NCBI RefSeq assembly: GCF_010389155.1
Contig: NC_057762.1
Span: 4,389,513 to 4,453,512 of the forward strand
Reading direction: 5' to 3'
Length of the DNA: 64,000 bases
Source: Erigeron canadensis
Taxonomy: Eukaryota; Streptophyta; Magnoliopsida; Asterales; Asteraceae
The notes under the pieces were generated by a model. The model was not told the origin of the DNA and made no database searches. It was given only the letters and a program-made list of their open reading frames with translations. The position numbers and the translations under genes are program-made. The stretch's first letter is position 1. The number at the start of each line of letters is the position of its first letter. Shown one piece after another: positions 10,927 through 22,715 of this stretch.

Positions 10927-13900
10927 ATGAAGTTTGGAAAAGAGTTTGCATCACAAATGGTGCCAGAATGGCAAGAAGCATACATGAACTACAACTATCT
11001 CAAGACACTTTTAAAACAAATCTTGAAAAGTCGACAGAAGATGTTGAATAAGTTGAAGTCGAGATTGAAAGAGTCTTCTTTGAGGAGAAAGAAGTCTCTT
11101 TTTAGAACATTTAGTGGTCTAACTAGTCATACAAATAGCAAAAAAAATGATATGCAAGTTGTTGATGATGATCAAGTGATTATAATTAGTGCAATGCAAC
11201 AAGCGGATGAAGAACAAGGCAAACAATATCTGCCTTGCCAGACTAGTTTTTTTAAGTTGTCGGAAGAAGGGGGCGACTTGGAGAGTAATTTCTTTGCATG
11301 CCTTGATAATGAGTTCAATAAAGTTGTGAACTTTTATACAACAGAAGTCAAAAAAGTGGTCAAGCATGCTGAGGATTTAAATAAAGAAATGGAGAATCTC
11401 ATTGCCCTTCGAATCAAAGTGCATAATGTCTCTTCCTCCACCATTGAAACAAATACAGGTATGGGTATTAACTTGGATAAATGTTTGTCAATGTATTTAA
11501 GTGCTTTCTAAAGTTTAATGCAAATGTATTCTACTAATTAATAACGTTTATTTTTTACTTTTTCATCTTATTTTTTAAATTTATTTTCGTTTTATTACTA
11601 TGAGATGGGTAATTTATAAATATTGACTAATTTAGTTTATTGTGTTATTAATTTGGAATTATATGATCAGAAGTGTTCAAAGTTTTGATTTCAATATTTT
11701 GGATTGTGAATTTCAATATCCAAAATTTTGGATATCCAAAATTTTGGATTGTGAATTTCAATATCCGAATACATATATAATTGAAATTTTTGGATATCTG
11801 AAATTAGATATCTGAACTTTTAAAACTATTTATTTTCGGATATTGAATATAGATTTTTTGGATAATAAAAAAAAATTGAATTTTTCGTTTTATATTTTAA
11901 AATTTATTTTTAATTTATTACCTGAGATGGGTAAATTTATAAATATTGACTAATTTAGGTTATTATGTTATTATTAAGTTGGTCAGTTGGAATTATATGA
12001 TTAGGGGTGTTCAAAGTCCGATATGTAAAGTTTTTGATATCCGAATTTTGGATATCCAAAATTTTCGTATTGTGGATTTCAATATCCGAATACGTATCAG
12101 AAATTTTCAGATATTTGAAATCAGATATATGAACTTTTCAAAAAATAATTTTCTATTTTTTTTACATTATAACTAAATGCCCCTATTTTGTAAACGAGTA
12201 TAAAAAAATTAGATGTTAGGGGTTTTTACAAAAGGTTGGTTTTAGACAAACTCACCTCACTTCTCTTTCTATAATTATATCTTTAAAATATACTAAAGGA
12301 GAACTTTTATATAGCAATATGAAGTAATCAATACTATCCATTAAATTTCTATCTTTATTCTCCACCATTAGATCTAATTGCTTACATCATCTTTGACTAA
12401 TTTTTTTAAAAAAAAGATGATATTCCCCCTCCAACTTTAGATAATTTGCTTAAACTAAAACACAAAATTGATTACACATATTTATCTGTGTAATTTTTAT
12501 TTATCAATTTTTTTTCCAGAATAATAATATCCATCTGTTTGTATTCTTAACAACTCGATAATCGTTCTTTTTCTTAAGCCTTTTCAGTCGTGAGCTCGTG
12601 TCACAAAGATATATTCACATATGATAATCTTTATAACTTGGGGATTGATATTCTAAAATAATATAGTTTATCTATGATGATTTGGAATTTGTCATTAGAA
12701 TCGTGATTTCGTGTTATATACAAATTTCGTATATATGTTACCTGGTTTAATTTGCTCTGATGATTGACAGGTATATATTTACTTTCTAATACTAAAATAC
12801 AAGATATTTATAAACTTTTTTATAACTATGTTATATATATATATATACTTGAAGGTAATCAAAGGAAAAATAAAATGATGGATTTTTAGTTTTTTCAAAG
12901 CAAATGAAGATGTCGAAAGATATTTATATTTTATTCTTCCAAGTTTTTATACTTTTAATGTTTTTTTCCATTATGTCAGTCTTTTATATGTATAAATATA
13001 CTCTTTTATATGGTTCATACGCGTTTCACGTAGGTGATAATCTAGTTATGATACCAGATCAAATGCGTCCAACAGATGATTTGATAACATTTATGGATGA
13101 TATCTTTATAATGTTAGAATACCTATTTTTTTTTAAATAAGTGATTTTCACAAGAAAGTATAACAAATAACTTAGGCAAGAGAAGGTTGTCCAAATATCA
13201 ACATCAAACTTATTAGCATTTAAACATTCAAATGCTTGTGTGTAATAATATTAAAAGAAAATTATCACAAAATGACAAATAAACAGATATGTATTTAAAC
13301 ATTCAAATGCTTATTTGTCGATATATTAAAAAAAATTACCACAAAACTACAAATAAGCTTAAATATGAGATGTCAAGTAAGGAGATAATCATATTAGATT
13401 TAAAATATATTCATTTAAGTTTGACGTTTTACGAATCAAATTTGAATAAATAACGACCAGACTTGACTCATTTACACCCATGGCCGGCGTAGATGGTGGC
13501 CGAAGTGGCCGACCGGCTGAGGCCCGAATTTTAAAGGGTCCGATTTTTTTTATTTTTAATGTTATATATGCTAAAAGTTATGTATTCGTATATGTAATTA
13601 ACTATGTCCATTATAAATTTTAACAATATCTAACATTAAAGCATATAATTTAACCCGCATATAAAAGCTACTTACATACTTTTGTAGATAGAAAAAAGTT
13701 TATTCAATACGTTATCTCAAAAATGGACTATCAAGCCGTCATCACATTGTCATTTAATTGTCTACTTTTTTTTGACAACGTAAGTAGTCATTTTTCTCAT
13801 TTATTGTAAACATTACATGCATATATATTAGGAGGAATAGGAAATATTTTGTTGTCATGTACCTAAGCTTATATATAAAATCACACATTTAATTTTTTTT

Positions 13901-16900
13901 AATTTATAAAAACATTGAGCCCAATCATTTATTCATTATATAAAAAATATTTAAAAAATTTATAATGTCATGTGTTTTCCTAAGTTTAAGGTTCATGACA
14001 ATCACATATTCACTTTTCATTTTGTTGCTTATCATTTAAGCATAATCTTAGATTGTTAATTTTAAAATCCAGATTTAATTATTAAATTATAAAATCATCT
14101 CACAAATTAATTTTTGATTGTTAGTTTATTTAATATAATTTGTTACACTTAGTTTAGGATTTTTTTTTTTTCTCGGACTAAGTCCATAAATCGTAGTATT
14201 TACAGTTTACACCCCTAATCAATAATAGACGTATATAACATTACTCTTCTATAAAATGAAGGCTCAAATTCATTGGAGGTAATTCAAGAATCTACAATCA
14301 ACGCTAAACCAGAAACGACACCCATGTCCACCGTGAATAATTACAACAAAAATGAACTCAAAGATAAACAACAGAAGTTGAAGAAGGCTTTTATTGAGTT
14401 CCACGTGAACCTTCGTTATCTAAAGAAGTACAGGTATGTCGTTCATTTTTCAGTATCTAAAGAAGTACAGGCTTTTATTGGTTTTTATATCTGAATTGTA
14501 TCTTGCTTTTAAATCCGGCCAGCACCATGAACAAACTCGCCTTCTCCAAGATAATGAAAAAGTACGATAAGGTAATTAGAAGCGCTTCATTTCTTGTCCA
14601 TGTCTCGACCTCCAAGCGTTCACTTGCTTACTTAGAATTCCTAGTGCAGATCACGTCAAGAAATGCAGCGGTTACATACTTACAGATGGTTGAAGATTCT
14701 TACTTAAGCCAATCTGATGAGGTAAATTGTTATGTATATGGTATGTATGTATCAAATGGTAAATTACATTTGTGCGTGACACTTGACCAAAACTTTATTT
14801 CCTGCAGGTTGCTAAGCTCATAACAAGAGTTGAGGCAACATTCATAAAACACTTCTCGAACCAAAATCGTGATCAAGGAATGAAAATCTTAAGGCCAAAA
14901 TCTAAACGAGAAAAGCATCGGGTTACATTTTTTGTTGGTAATTAAGTTATTAGCATTGGCCAACAAGTTAATTATATAACGCAAGGCAAGTGTGGTACCA
15001 CACTCACCAATGCAATTTTATCGTGCTGCAGGTTGCTACTTTGGATGCTCGTTAGCACTTATAGTCGCAATCATTCTAAGTATACGTAACAGAGATTTTC
15101 TCAAAAGTACAGAACAAATAAAGTACATGAATACCATGTTTCCATTATACAGCATGTTTGGATTTCTTGTGTTACATATGCTAATGTATGCTGGAAATGT
15201 TTACTTTTGGACACGTTATCGAGTCAACTACTCCTTCATATTTGGATGCAAACCGGGTACAGAACTGCGTTTTAATGAAGTTCTACTCATTAGTTCTGGT
15301 CTGTCAGTACTCATTCTTGCGGCTATGCTCGCAAACCTTGAAATGGACCTGGATCCAAACACTCAAACTTACAAAACAGTAACTGAATTACTCCCTCTAG
15401 GCTTACTCACTGTAAGTAGTACTTCTTTTGTGTGGTATATACGATTTACGAATTATATTCTATTATACATGACTTATTTTGCTTAAAACTTATCGTAAAC
15501 TATGTCTTGCAGGCCATACTTTTGATAGCACTCTGTCCATTCAATATTTTCTATCGGGCATCCCGTTACTTCTTCTTGGTCCATTTATGGCATTGCATTT
15601 GTGCTCCTTTTTATGAGGTCACTCTCCCTGATTTTTTTCTGGCTGATCAGTTTACAAGCCAGGTGATATTAAAAAAACAGCTTAACAATGATATTATGAT
15701 AGTAATTATTGATTAAGGAACTACAACACACTTACTATCTTTTTTATGGTTTCAGGTCCAGCTATTTAGGAGTTTGGAGTTCTATGCATGCTACTATGGC
15801 TGGGGGGATTTCAAAAGGAGGGATGCACAAGCTTGCATTGATAGCGGTATTTATGAAAACTTTTCAGTATGTATCGCTGTTGTCCCATATTGGATTCGGG
15901 CTCTACAGGTATATTGATCTACTTACGCATTTTCCAGTATATTAAAAGTGGTAACCAGGGATGATTGTTTTTCTAAACTTGCAAAATTATCTGTATAGTG
16001 CGTAAGACGCTACTTTGAAGGGAAAGATTCGACACAAGCTCTGAATGCACTTAAATACTTCTCTACCATTGTTGCTGTTGTTTCAAGGACACTCTATGAT
16101 CAAAGGAAAGGAATGACCTTAAAAATACTTGCTGCATCTACCTCCGGAATCACAACGATTTTTGTTACCTACTGGGATCTATTTTTGGATTGGGGTCTGT
16201 TAGATAAAAGATCTAAGAATCCATGGTTAAGAGACAAACTCATTCTGCCTAACAGATCTATCTACTTCATAGCAATGGTAATTATAGTACACCCCGTTCC
16301 ATTAAACTTGTCCACTTTTAAATTTCCAAAGTCAAACTTTACGAATTTTGACCATAAATTTTTTTATTTTTGTTATATAATAGTTGATGAAAGTTAAACC
16401 AATGAAACACACATCTAAAACACAATGAAATCATATAACTTTCATCAAATATTATATAACACAAACAAAAATATTTATGCTCAAATTCGTAAAGTTTGAC
16501 TTTGAAAATTTAAAAGTGGACAAGAAGGCTTATCACTACATATTACATATACTGCCTTATTTAAGATGCAACTATTCTTATGAGGAAAAAATTGGATTTA
16601 CTTTAAATAACATGCAAGCAGGTAGTGAATGTGATACTGAGACTTGCCTGGATGCAAACTGTACTAGATTTCACTGAAGCCCCTTTTCTCCATAGAAATG
16701 CTCTGATTGCAATAACTGCGAGTTTGGAGATTATTCGGCGTGGCATTTGGAACTTCTTCAGGTCTGTGTTCCATCCATCTTTGATTGCATACACTAAAAA
16801 ATATTGTAGTATATTGAAAACATAATCTAACATTGTACATGGGTGATGGGTCAGGTTGGAGAATGAGCATTTGAACAACGTTGGAAAATACCGAGCTGTC

Positions 16901-16951
16901 AAGACAGTGCCATTACCTTTTAGCTACAAGGACGAAAACAAGGATGTGTAA
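10927..16951 (+). CDS. PHO1-like: PHO1-type phosphate exporter (SPX-EXS), complete, 11 exons
   Basis: Exons: 10927-11458, 14262-14433, 14523-14571, 14650-14721, 14808-14937, 15032-15411, 15513-15662, 15756-15908, 15999-16277, 16622-16761, 16855-16951. All introns are GT-AG and phases agree through 717 codons, close to the usual PHO1 length. The SPX part (about 1-318) begins [16 protein letters not shown] and includes the lysine cluster [11 protein letters not shown] ending at residue 251, where the family binds inositol pyrophosphates. Membrane segments start at about 319. The EXS part (about 470-670) has WIRALQ, then [25 protein letters not shown] and [11 protein letters not shown]1 proteins export phosphate to the xylem from Golgi or plasma membranes, and the clade here is closest to the PHO1 homologs starting MKFGKEF. 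An in-frame ATG at 10900 would add nine residues, but the conserved start is 10927. The exon 2 acceptor is the least certain junction. Intron 1 is 2.8 kb and repeat-filled. Confidence 0.93.
11602..12140. repeat. Direct duplication in PHO1 intron 1
   Basis: A block starting GAGATGGGTAATTTATAAAT at 11602 recurs at 11924 with the same downstream order: ATTGACTAATTTA, then GGAATTATATGAT, then GTGTTCAAAG, then many TTTGGATATCC/TTCAATATCC words. Each copy is about 215-235 bp. Each contains one palindrome GGATATCC (11730-11737 and 12050-12057). The text resembles a dispersed repeat rather than conserved intron. Confidence 0.7.
14417..14471 (+). repeat. 18-bp duplication spanning the PHO1 exon 2 donor site
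   Basis: TATCTAAAGAAGTACAGG occurs at 14417-14434, containing the exon 2 end and the G of the donor, and again at 14454-14471 directly after a TTTTTCAG acceptor-like word. The second copy is followed by GC rather than GT, so the first donor is the better one. Confidence 0.8.
16287..16535. mobile_element. Foldback MITE in PHO1 intron 9
   Basis: Inverted arms of about 95-100 bp (about 16301-16400 and 16427-16527) include AAACTTGTCCACTTTTAAAT and its inverse, and TCAAACTTTACGAATTT on both arms. The left edge CACCCCGTTCCATTAAACTTG resembles the CTCCGTCCCATTAA ends of common plant MITEs. The insertion explains why this intron is 344 bp while introns 2-8 and 10 are about 80-100 bp. Confidence 0.75.
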
Positions 16952-17065
16952 TTCAATTCGTTTATACATATTGGAACATTTTCAATTCATAATATGTCAT
17001 TTTACATACTATTAATTATAAGGAGTACATATAGATTGAAACAAAAAATATACATATTTTAAAGG

Positions 17066-18256
17066 AATTTATCATGGAAAGATTAACGTATTTTCTCATT
17101 TGTACACAGTTGTCCATTATACTTTTTTATTGATGAGGTTTATCCACAAACTTTTTTTTTTGTACACGGTTGACCCATAGTTGACCGGTTTACCGATTAT
17201 AGTCGGTTAGTGAAGTTGACACGGATTCAAAACGACAGGTTTAATCCCTAGATGGCTAATAATGTACTTTTCTTTTTATACATGGTTGGCCATTGAACTT
17301 TTTTAATTAATATGTATTACTAACAAACTCCTAATATTTATACATGGTTGACTCAAATCTTCAAAACTGGTTTTTTCTCATACTCAAATCTTCAAAAACT
17401 GTTTCTCTCTCTAAAAAGAAAACCCAGAAAAGTTTTAATTAAAAAAAAAATAAAAAGATTTTTCGAAAAAAAATTCCAACAGTTATATACAAGTTGTAGT
17501 AGAAAACGTTTGATTCAGAAATTTGTCTCATTTGGCTGACAATTAGGTAGATAATCAGAAATTTGTTAAACAAATTTAATAGTTGACTAATTCGGTATTT
17601 ACATTACATTCTTAAGTCAGATAAAAAAAATATCTTATACACTCACCTTTGTAAGGCTGCAAGAATTCAAACATCTCGTCGGAAAAACTCAAAATCGATA
17701 TTCTCTCTCATTTCTTTGAATTGAAACGCAAATTTGTACCAAAACACTCAATATTATAATGCGCACAAACCCTATCCAACAGAAATACGAATTACAATTT
17801 TCGAGTGACCGAGGGTTAGCGGTTGGAATTGTTTTTAGAAAAATCTTTTGTATTTTTTTTTTATTAAAATTTATGGATTTTCTTTTTAGAGAAAGAAGCA
17901 ATTTTAAAATTTTGAGTATGAGTGGTAACCAGCTTTGAATATTTGGGACAACCATGTATAAATTTTAAGAGTTTGTTGGTAATACACATCAATAAAAAAA
18001 AAGTTCAATGGGCAACCATGTACAAAAGGAAAAGTACATTAGTCATTCAGTGATTAAATCTGTCGTTGTGAATCCATGTCAGCTTCATTAAACGTCCATG
18101 TGGTTGCCACATCATTAAAAAAGGGTGATTACCGGTAATATGGGTTAACTGTGTAAAAAAAAAAAAAGTTTGTGGGTAAACCTCATCAATAAAAAAAGTA
18201 TAACGGGCAACCGTGTACAAATGAGAAAGTACGTTGGTCTTTCCGTGATTAATCTC
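17066..18256. mobile_element. Long-TIR foldback (MULE-like) element with 11-bp target duplication
   Basis: Arms of about 400 bp are inverted copies: 17066 to about 17480 and about 17840 to 18256. Shared words include GTACTTTCTCATTTGTACAC-like, ATTGATGAGGTTTA, GACAGGTTTAATC and CTCTAAAAAGAAAA. The element is flanked by TATTTTAAAGG (17055-17065) and TATTTAAAAGG (18257-18267), an 11-bp direct repeat with one mismatch. Long TIRs plus a 9-11-bp duplication are typical of Mutator-like elements. The middle (about 17480-17840) has no transposase, so it is non-autonomous. Confidence 0.75.
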
Positions 18257-18285
18257 TATTTAAAAGGTGTAAATTATTCATGTCT

Positions 18286-19939
18286 GGTTAGAGGTATAAC
18301 ATACATTGTCATATACGTGCAGTGTTGTAATAATATAAGAATATTTTTATTATAAATAACTATAAAAATACTCCAAAAATGTAAATTTCAATCATTACAA
18401 TCTATAAATCTTGCAATTTTTATATCCAAAATATGTATAAATGCATTAAAACATTAATGTAAATAATTTTCATATTTGTTGCAAAGATACAAGATAGACT
18501 ATAAGATGCAAGGTAAATACAATTATACAAATATAGCTCCAATAAATACAACAATCAAGAATTGTGATTTTGAATAATGTTGTTTTTGTTATAAAACTAA
18601 AGAAACAAAACAATAAAGAACACAAGAGATCTAGAGAGAATGGAGTTCAATATCATTAATATCATCACTACATTTGTTTATATGGATACAAGATGGAGTC
18701 TTCTCCACGAAACAAATCTCTCTAACATAACACAAAGATATTGTTACCATATATGGACATCCATCTAATACATTTGTTTCAAACTTTAAAACTTGTGTTT
18801 CTCAATTTAAAAGACACACACACACACACAAATGTTATCTTTTATAATATTAATAAAGTTTTAGTTTGGTCTTGTTTGTCTTATAATTCAAATGCTACTT
18901 TAACCGGTAAGCGAACGAATGTAAGTAAACATGAAAAGTGGTAGTTGTATGTTATATACTATATATAATCATTGATGCAAAGTACCATAGAAAGTATGCT
19001 AAAATGGTTACGATGGCCAAGGATGAACATATTTTTTAGTTAAGGATAACTATAGGACGTGTGACGATGATAAAAACACGACTGTCGTGTTTATAAACAA
19101 GCTATAATTACATTTTGTATATTTTTGTTTGATTATGTATGAAGTTTATAAGCTAGAAAAATAGGTTTTAAAGCTAAAAAGCTAAAATAAAAAATTGTCC
19201 GTCGGTAATCTGTCGCTATCACCGACGGATTACCTACGGAGATTATTATATTTTTTTAGTTTCAAACTTTAAAACTTGTGTTTCTCAATTTAAAAGACAC
19301 ACACACACAAATGTTTATCTTTTATAACATTAATAAACTTTTAGTTTGGTCTTGTTTGTCTTATAATTCAAATGCTACTTCAGCCGGTAATAATATAAGA
19401 ATATTTTTATATGTGCAGTGTCATATACGTGTAGTGTTGTTTGTCTGTCTGAATGGTTAGAGATATAACATACATTGTCATATATGTGCAGTGTTGTAAT
19501 AATATAAGAATATTTTTATTATAAATAACTATAAAAATACTCCAAAAATGTAAATTTCAATCATTACAATCTATAAATCTTGCAATTTTTATATCCAAAA
19601 TATGTATAAATGCATTAATACATTAATGTAAATAATTTTCATATTTGTTGCAAAGATACAAGATAGACTATAAGATGCAAGGTAAATACAATTATACAAA
19701 TACAACTCCAATAAATACAACAATCAAGAATTGTGATTTTGAATAATGTTGTTTTTGTTATAAAACTAAAGAAACAAAACAATAAAGAACACAAGAGATC
19801 TAGAGATAATGGAGTTCAATATCATTAATATCATCAATACATTTGTTTATATAGATACAAGATGAAGTCTTCTCCACGAAACAAATCTCTCTAACATAAC
19901 ACAAAGATATTGTTACCATATATGGACATCCATCTAATA
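18286..19939. repeat. Nested direct duplications (D1 ... D2 ... D2' ... D1')
   Basis: A ~485-bp block at 18286-18769 recurs at 19455-19939 with only about eight differences by eye. Between them a ~130-bp block carrying an (AC)n run at 18778-18907 recurs at 19261-19387. The second half of the large block, from TGTTATAAAACTAAAG to the word CATCCATCTAAT, looks like a short minus-strand LTR. The first half looks like its flank. So a solo LTR with neighbouring DNA was duplicated. Confidence 0.75.
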
Positions 19940-20960
19940 TCATCAATATTTATTCTTTTGATACGCTTGGGGATGTTGTCTCGTTAAAAACCTTGACAAG
20001 AAAACCCACTGGGACAAAACCTTGCTCAAGGGAAAAAGAGTGCAACGCGTATCTTCTCCCCCTCATGACCACGTCACTTAAAATACTTATCATTTCCAAA
20101 CATATTTGATGTTTGACATATTAAGTGTCTGAATAGAATAAACCTCTTTGTCTCAATATCAGTGCTTCATTGACACTTTCAACCATAAATCTCTTTGTTT
20201 CAATATCAGTGCTTCATTGACACTTTTAACTCAACATTGTGATCATTATATAGAAAGTCAAAGGGGCATTACAATATCATTTGATCTCATAAACATGAAC
20301 GTCATTTATCACTAAGATTCATAAACAAGACAAACCTTATCTTTTATTTCACATTCAGTTATTCAATCATCATTGGACACTCGCTTGGAGTCCATTAATA
20401 TTCAAATCAACAAAATATATGAAACTTGTATCATATTTAGATCCGGATTTCTTTATAAGTTTCAAACATAATATTTTCTATTCTCGAGAACTTTTAACAC
20501 GTGTTTCAAGCATTCCAAATCATCAGACATGCTTCATTCCTTTTATATACCTCATGGAATCTCAATATCAAATGAGCTCTATTCTTATTCTTTTAGACGC
20601 GAATCAAAATTTCTCATATTGTAGACTTTTAATTTAGTTGCTTCCACCATATAATTCATTCAATTTTTAAGTGCTTGGACTTCATGTCCCAAACTGCTAG
20701 CGTCTTTCCAATTTGGCCAATCATTTATATTTTAACATTTTATGTGCATGCATGCTTTCAAGATCCTCACATTATTCATACTCTTAGCACTATCATATTC
20801 AATTAATCTCGACGTCGCTTTCATTTATTTTTCGATTCTACAATTCTCTAGACATGTCACAATTCATTGAGATCTCATAACTTTCAGGTACCCGGGGTTT
20901 CTCAAAAACCTTCATGTCTAGTTTCTCATCATCAGTCTCTTTTGGGGTCTTTGTACCTCG
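19763..20960 (-). mobile_element. Remnant of an older LTR element, 3' part
   Basis: The LTR-like block ending at 19939 is followed by a region whose minus strand reads GTTGCACTCTTTTTCCC, then TGTCCCAGTGGGTTTTC, then TTTTTAACGAGACAACATCC. I recognise these as a recurrent 3'-terminal region of plant copia-type elements. About 1 kb of non-coding, repeat-like DNA continues to 20960. There the gypsy element is inserted with its ACTTT duplication. No intact ORF is left. Confidence 0.4.
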
Positions 20961-20965
20961 ACTTT

Positions 20966-21885
20966 TGATCGATGTCGTTGGACCGATCAAAAATAAAACT
21001 AAATACCAATGATTAGTACGGGTAAATAGAGTATCGTATCCTCAGGGAATCAGGAGAAAGTGTTAAACAAGTTACAAAAGCTATTTAATCTAGACATAAA
21101 CTTAAAATCGATTAATTGGTTGGTTTGATTAAAAACTAAACTTGATGATAAACTTAACAAAATAATTCAATTAAATAGAGGGATCATTCTCATGCTTCAA
21201 ATTATGCTTATTATATGTAACCTAACCTATATTCGTTGGAAATCACATAGACATGATTTATTATAACATTTGGATTGAATGAACTTACGAACTAAAATAA
21301 TCGGTTGTGATGATTCACGATAACGAAAAACTGAGGAATTGACACAACTAGCTTTTCAATTCATTAACATAGAGTTACAAGTTCATGAGAGATTCTTTTA
21401 ATAATCCATGATTAACAATAATTTGGAACCAAAAGATGGATGAAATTCATTCAAAGTCATAAACATGTAATCATTCATTCAAATCCAAACAACATTAGAT
21501 GCAAAACACAATTAAGAATTAAACATCTAATCCAACATGAATATGAGAAAGGTTGAGCATAAAAGTCTTACATAATTGTTCACATGAGAATGATCAAAGA
21601 AAACCTAGCCTATTATCTTCATCAATGATTCTTCAATTAAGGCTTTGATCTCCATGAAAATATGATATGATGATGAAATTGGGGTGTTGTGCGTGTTAGG
21701 AAACTGCCCAGGGATGAGAAAATATGAAGTGGTTACTTCCAAAGTCGTGTATGAAGGTTATATAAACTGAAAATTAATAAAACCCTTTAAATTCGGAATT
21801 TTGATGCAGCTATAGCCGTCCCAGACGGTCACCAGGGCGTCCCAGACTGCCCTCCAGAAATGGCAATTTTCCAGATTTTTGCTTT
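20966..21885 (-). repeat. 3' LTR of the gypsy element (shared part)
   Basis: About 920 bp match 44993-45911 almost perfectly. I count two substitutions by eye (in GTCGTTGGACC and CAGCTATAGCC), which implies a recent insertion. After 21885 the two LTR copies part completely. Confidence 0.9.
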
Positions 21886-22258
21886 TAACATTCCTGCATG
21901 CCAGTCGTTCTTGAAAGCCGTCCCACACGTAGCAGCCACCGTCCTAGACGGTGGCCTGGAAAGTCACCGTTTATGGGCCGTAAGACAGAGGATGGGGCCG
22001 TCTCGTGGCCTTTCAATGATTCGGAACAAATGATTGGACCGTCCCAGACGGTCAGATGCCGTCTCACACGCTTGTCCTTTTTGAGCCACCGCCCCACACG
22101 CCAGTTGCCACCGTCCCAGACGATGGTTGGGAAATGATGGTTCACCGTTTATGGGCCGTAAGACAGAGGATGGGGCCGTCTGAGTTTAGTTTTGCGTTTC
22201 AGAAACATCGAGAGGGCCGTCTGGGACAGCTGTTGACCGTCTGACACGCATGTTTGAC
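21886..22258 (-). repeat. GC-rich tandem region next to the 3' LTR
   Basis: This ~370-bp stretch is unusually GC-rich for the window. It is built from variants of CCGTCCCAGACGGTC and carries a ~40-bp direct repeat (CACCGTTTATGGGCCGTAAG and following) at about 21966 and 22142. The same CGTCCCAGACGG word occurs inside the shared LTR at about 21811, so it may be an alternative U3 region. Overlapping ORFs on both strands here are by-products of the repeats. A purine tract suited to priming (minus strand GGGGAAGGGAG) lies at about 22396-22407. Confidence 0.55.
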
Positions 22259-22715
22259 TCTTTTTTTTTTAGTTACAGCCACACTACACTTCATATTTAA
22301 AAAGAAATTAAGCAAAACAATTCACTTTAAATCACAATTCACTTTTTAAACTTTAAAAAGAAATGACATTCAACAAATTGAAATTTATAAAAATACTCCC
22401 TTCCCCAACTTAGAGGTACGCTGTCCTCAACGTACACATTAATTAGAGATAAGCTAATCGGCTCAAAAAAATTGCAAAAACGTTTTCATTCTCACCCAAA
22501 CCAACCTTCCCCAACTTAATTCTCAAACATGGATGCCGAGAATTATCCAACTTGTGTAATTATGCGATAAAACACTAAAAGCACTAAAAATAACTAAATA
22601 AAAATGTACGAAAGCGAAACATACCGAACTAGAAGCTAGAAAACAAACAAACAACGGGTTGCCTCCCGTTTAGCGCTAAGTTTATTGTCCTCATCCCGAC
22701 ATTACCTCAAATGAT

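Noticed and set aside
12904..13140. 78-codon ORF within PHO1 intron 1, hydrophobic start
   Set aside because: AT-driven Phe/Ile/Tyr richness, no family resemblance, and it lies inside an intron filled with repeats.
21885..22145. Overlapping ORFs on both strands in GC-rich DNA
   Set aside because: They are caused by the CCGTCCCAGACGG repeats. The peptides are repetitive and unlike known proteins.
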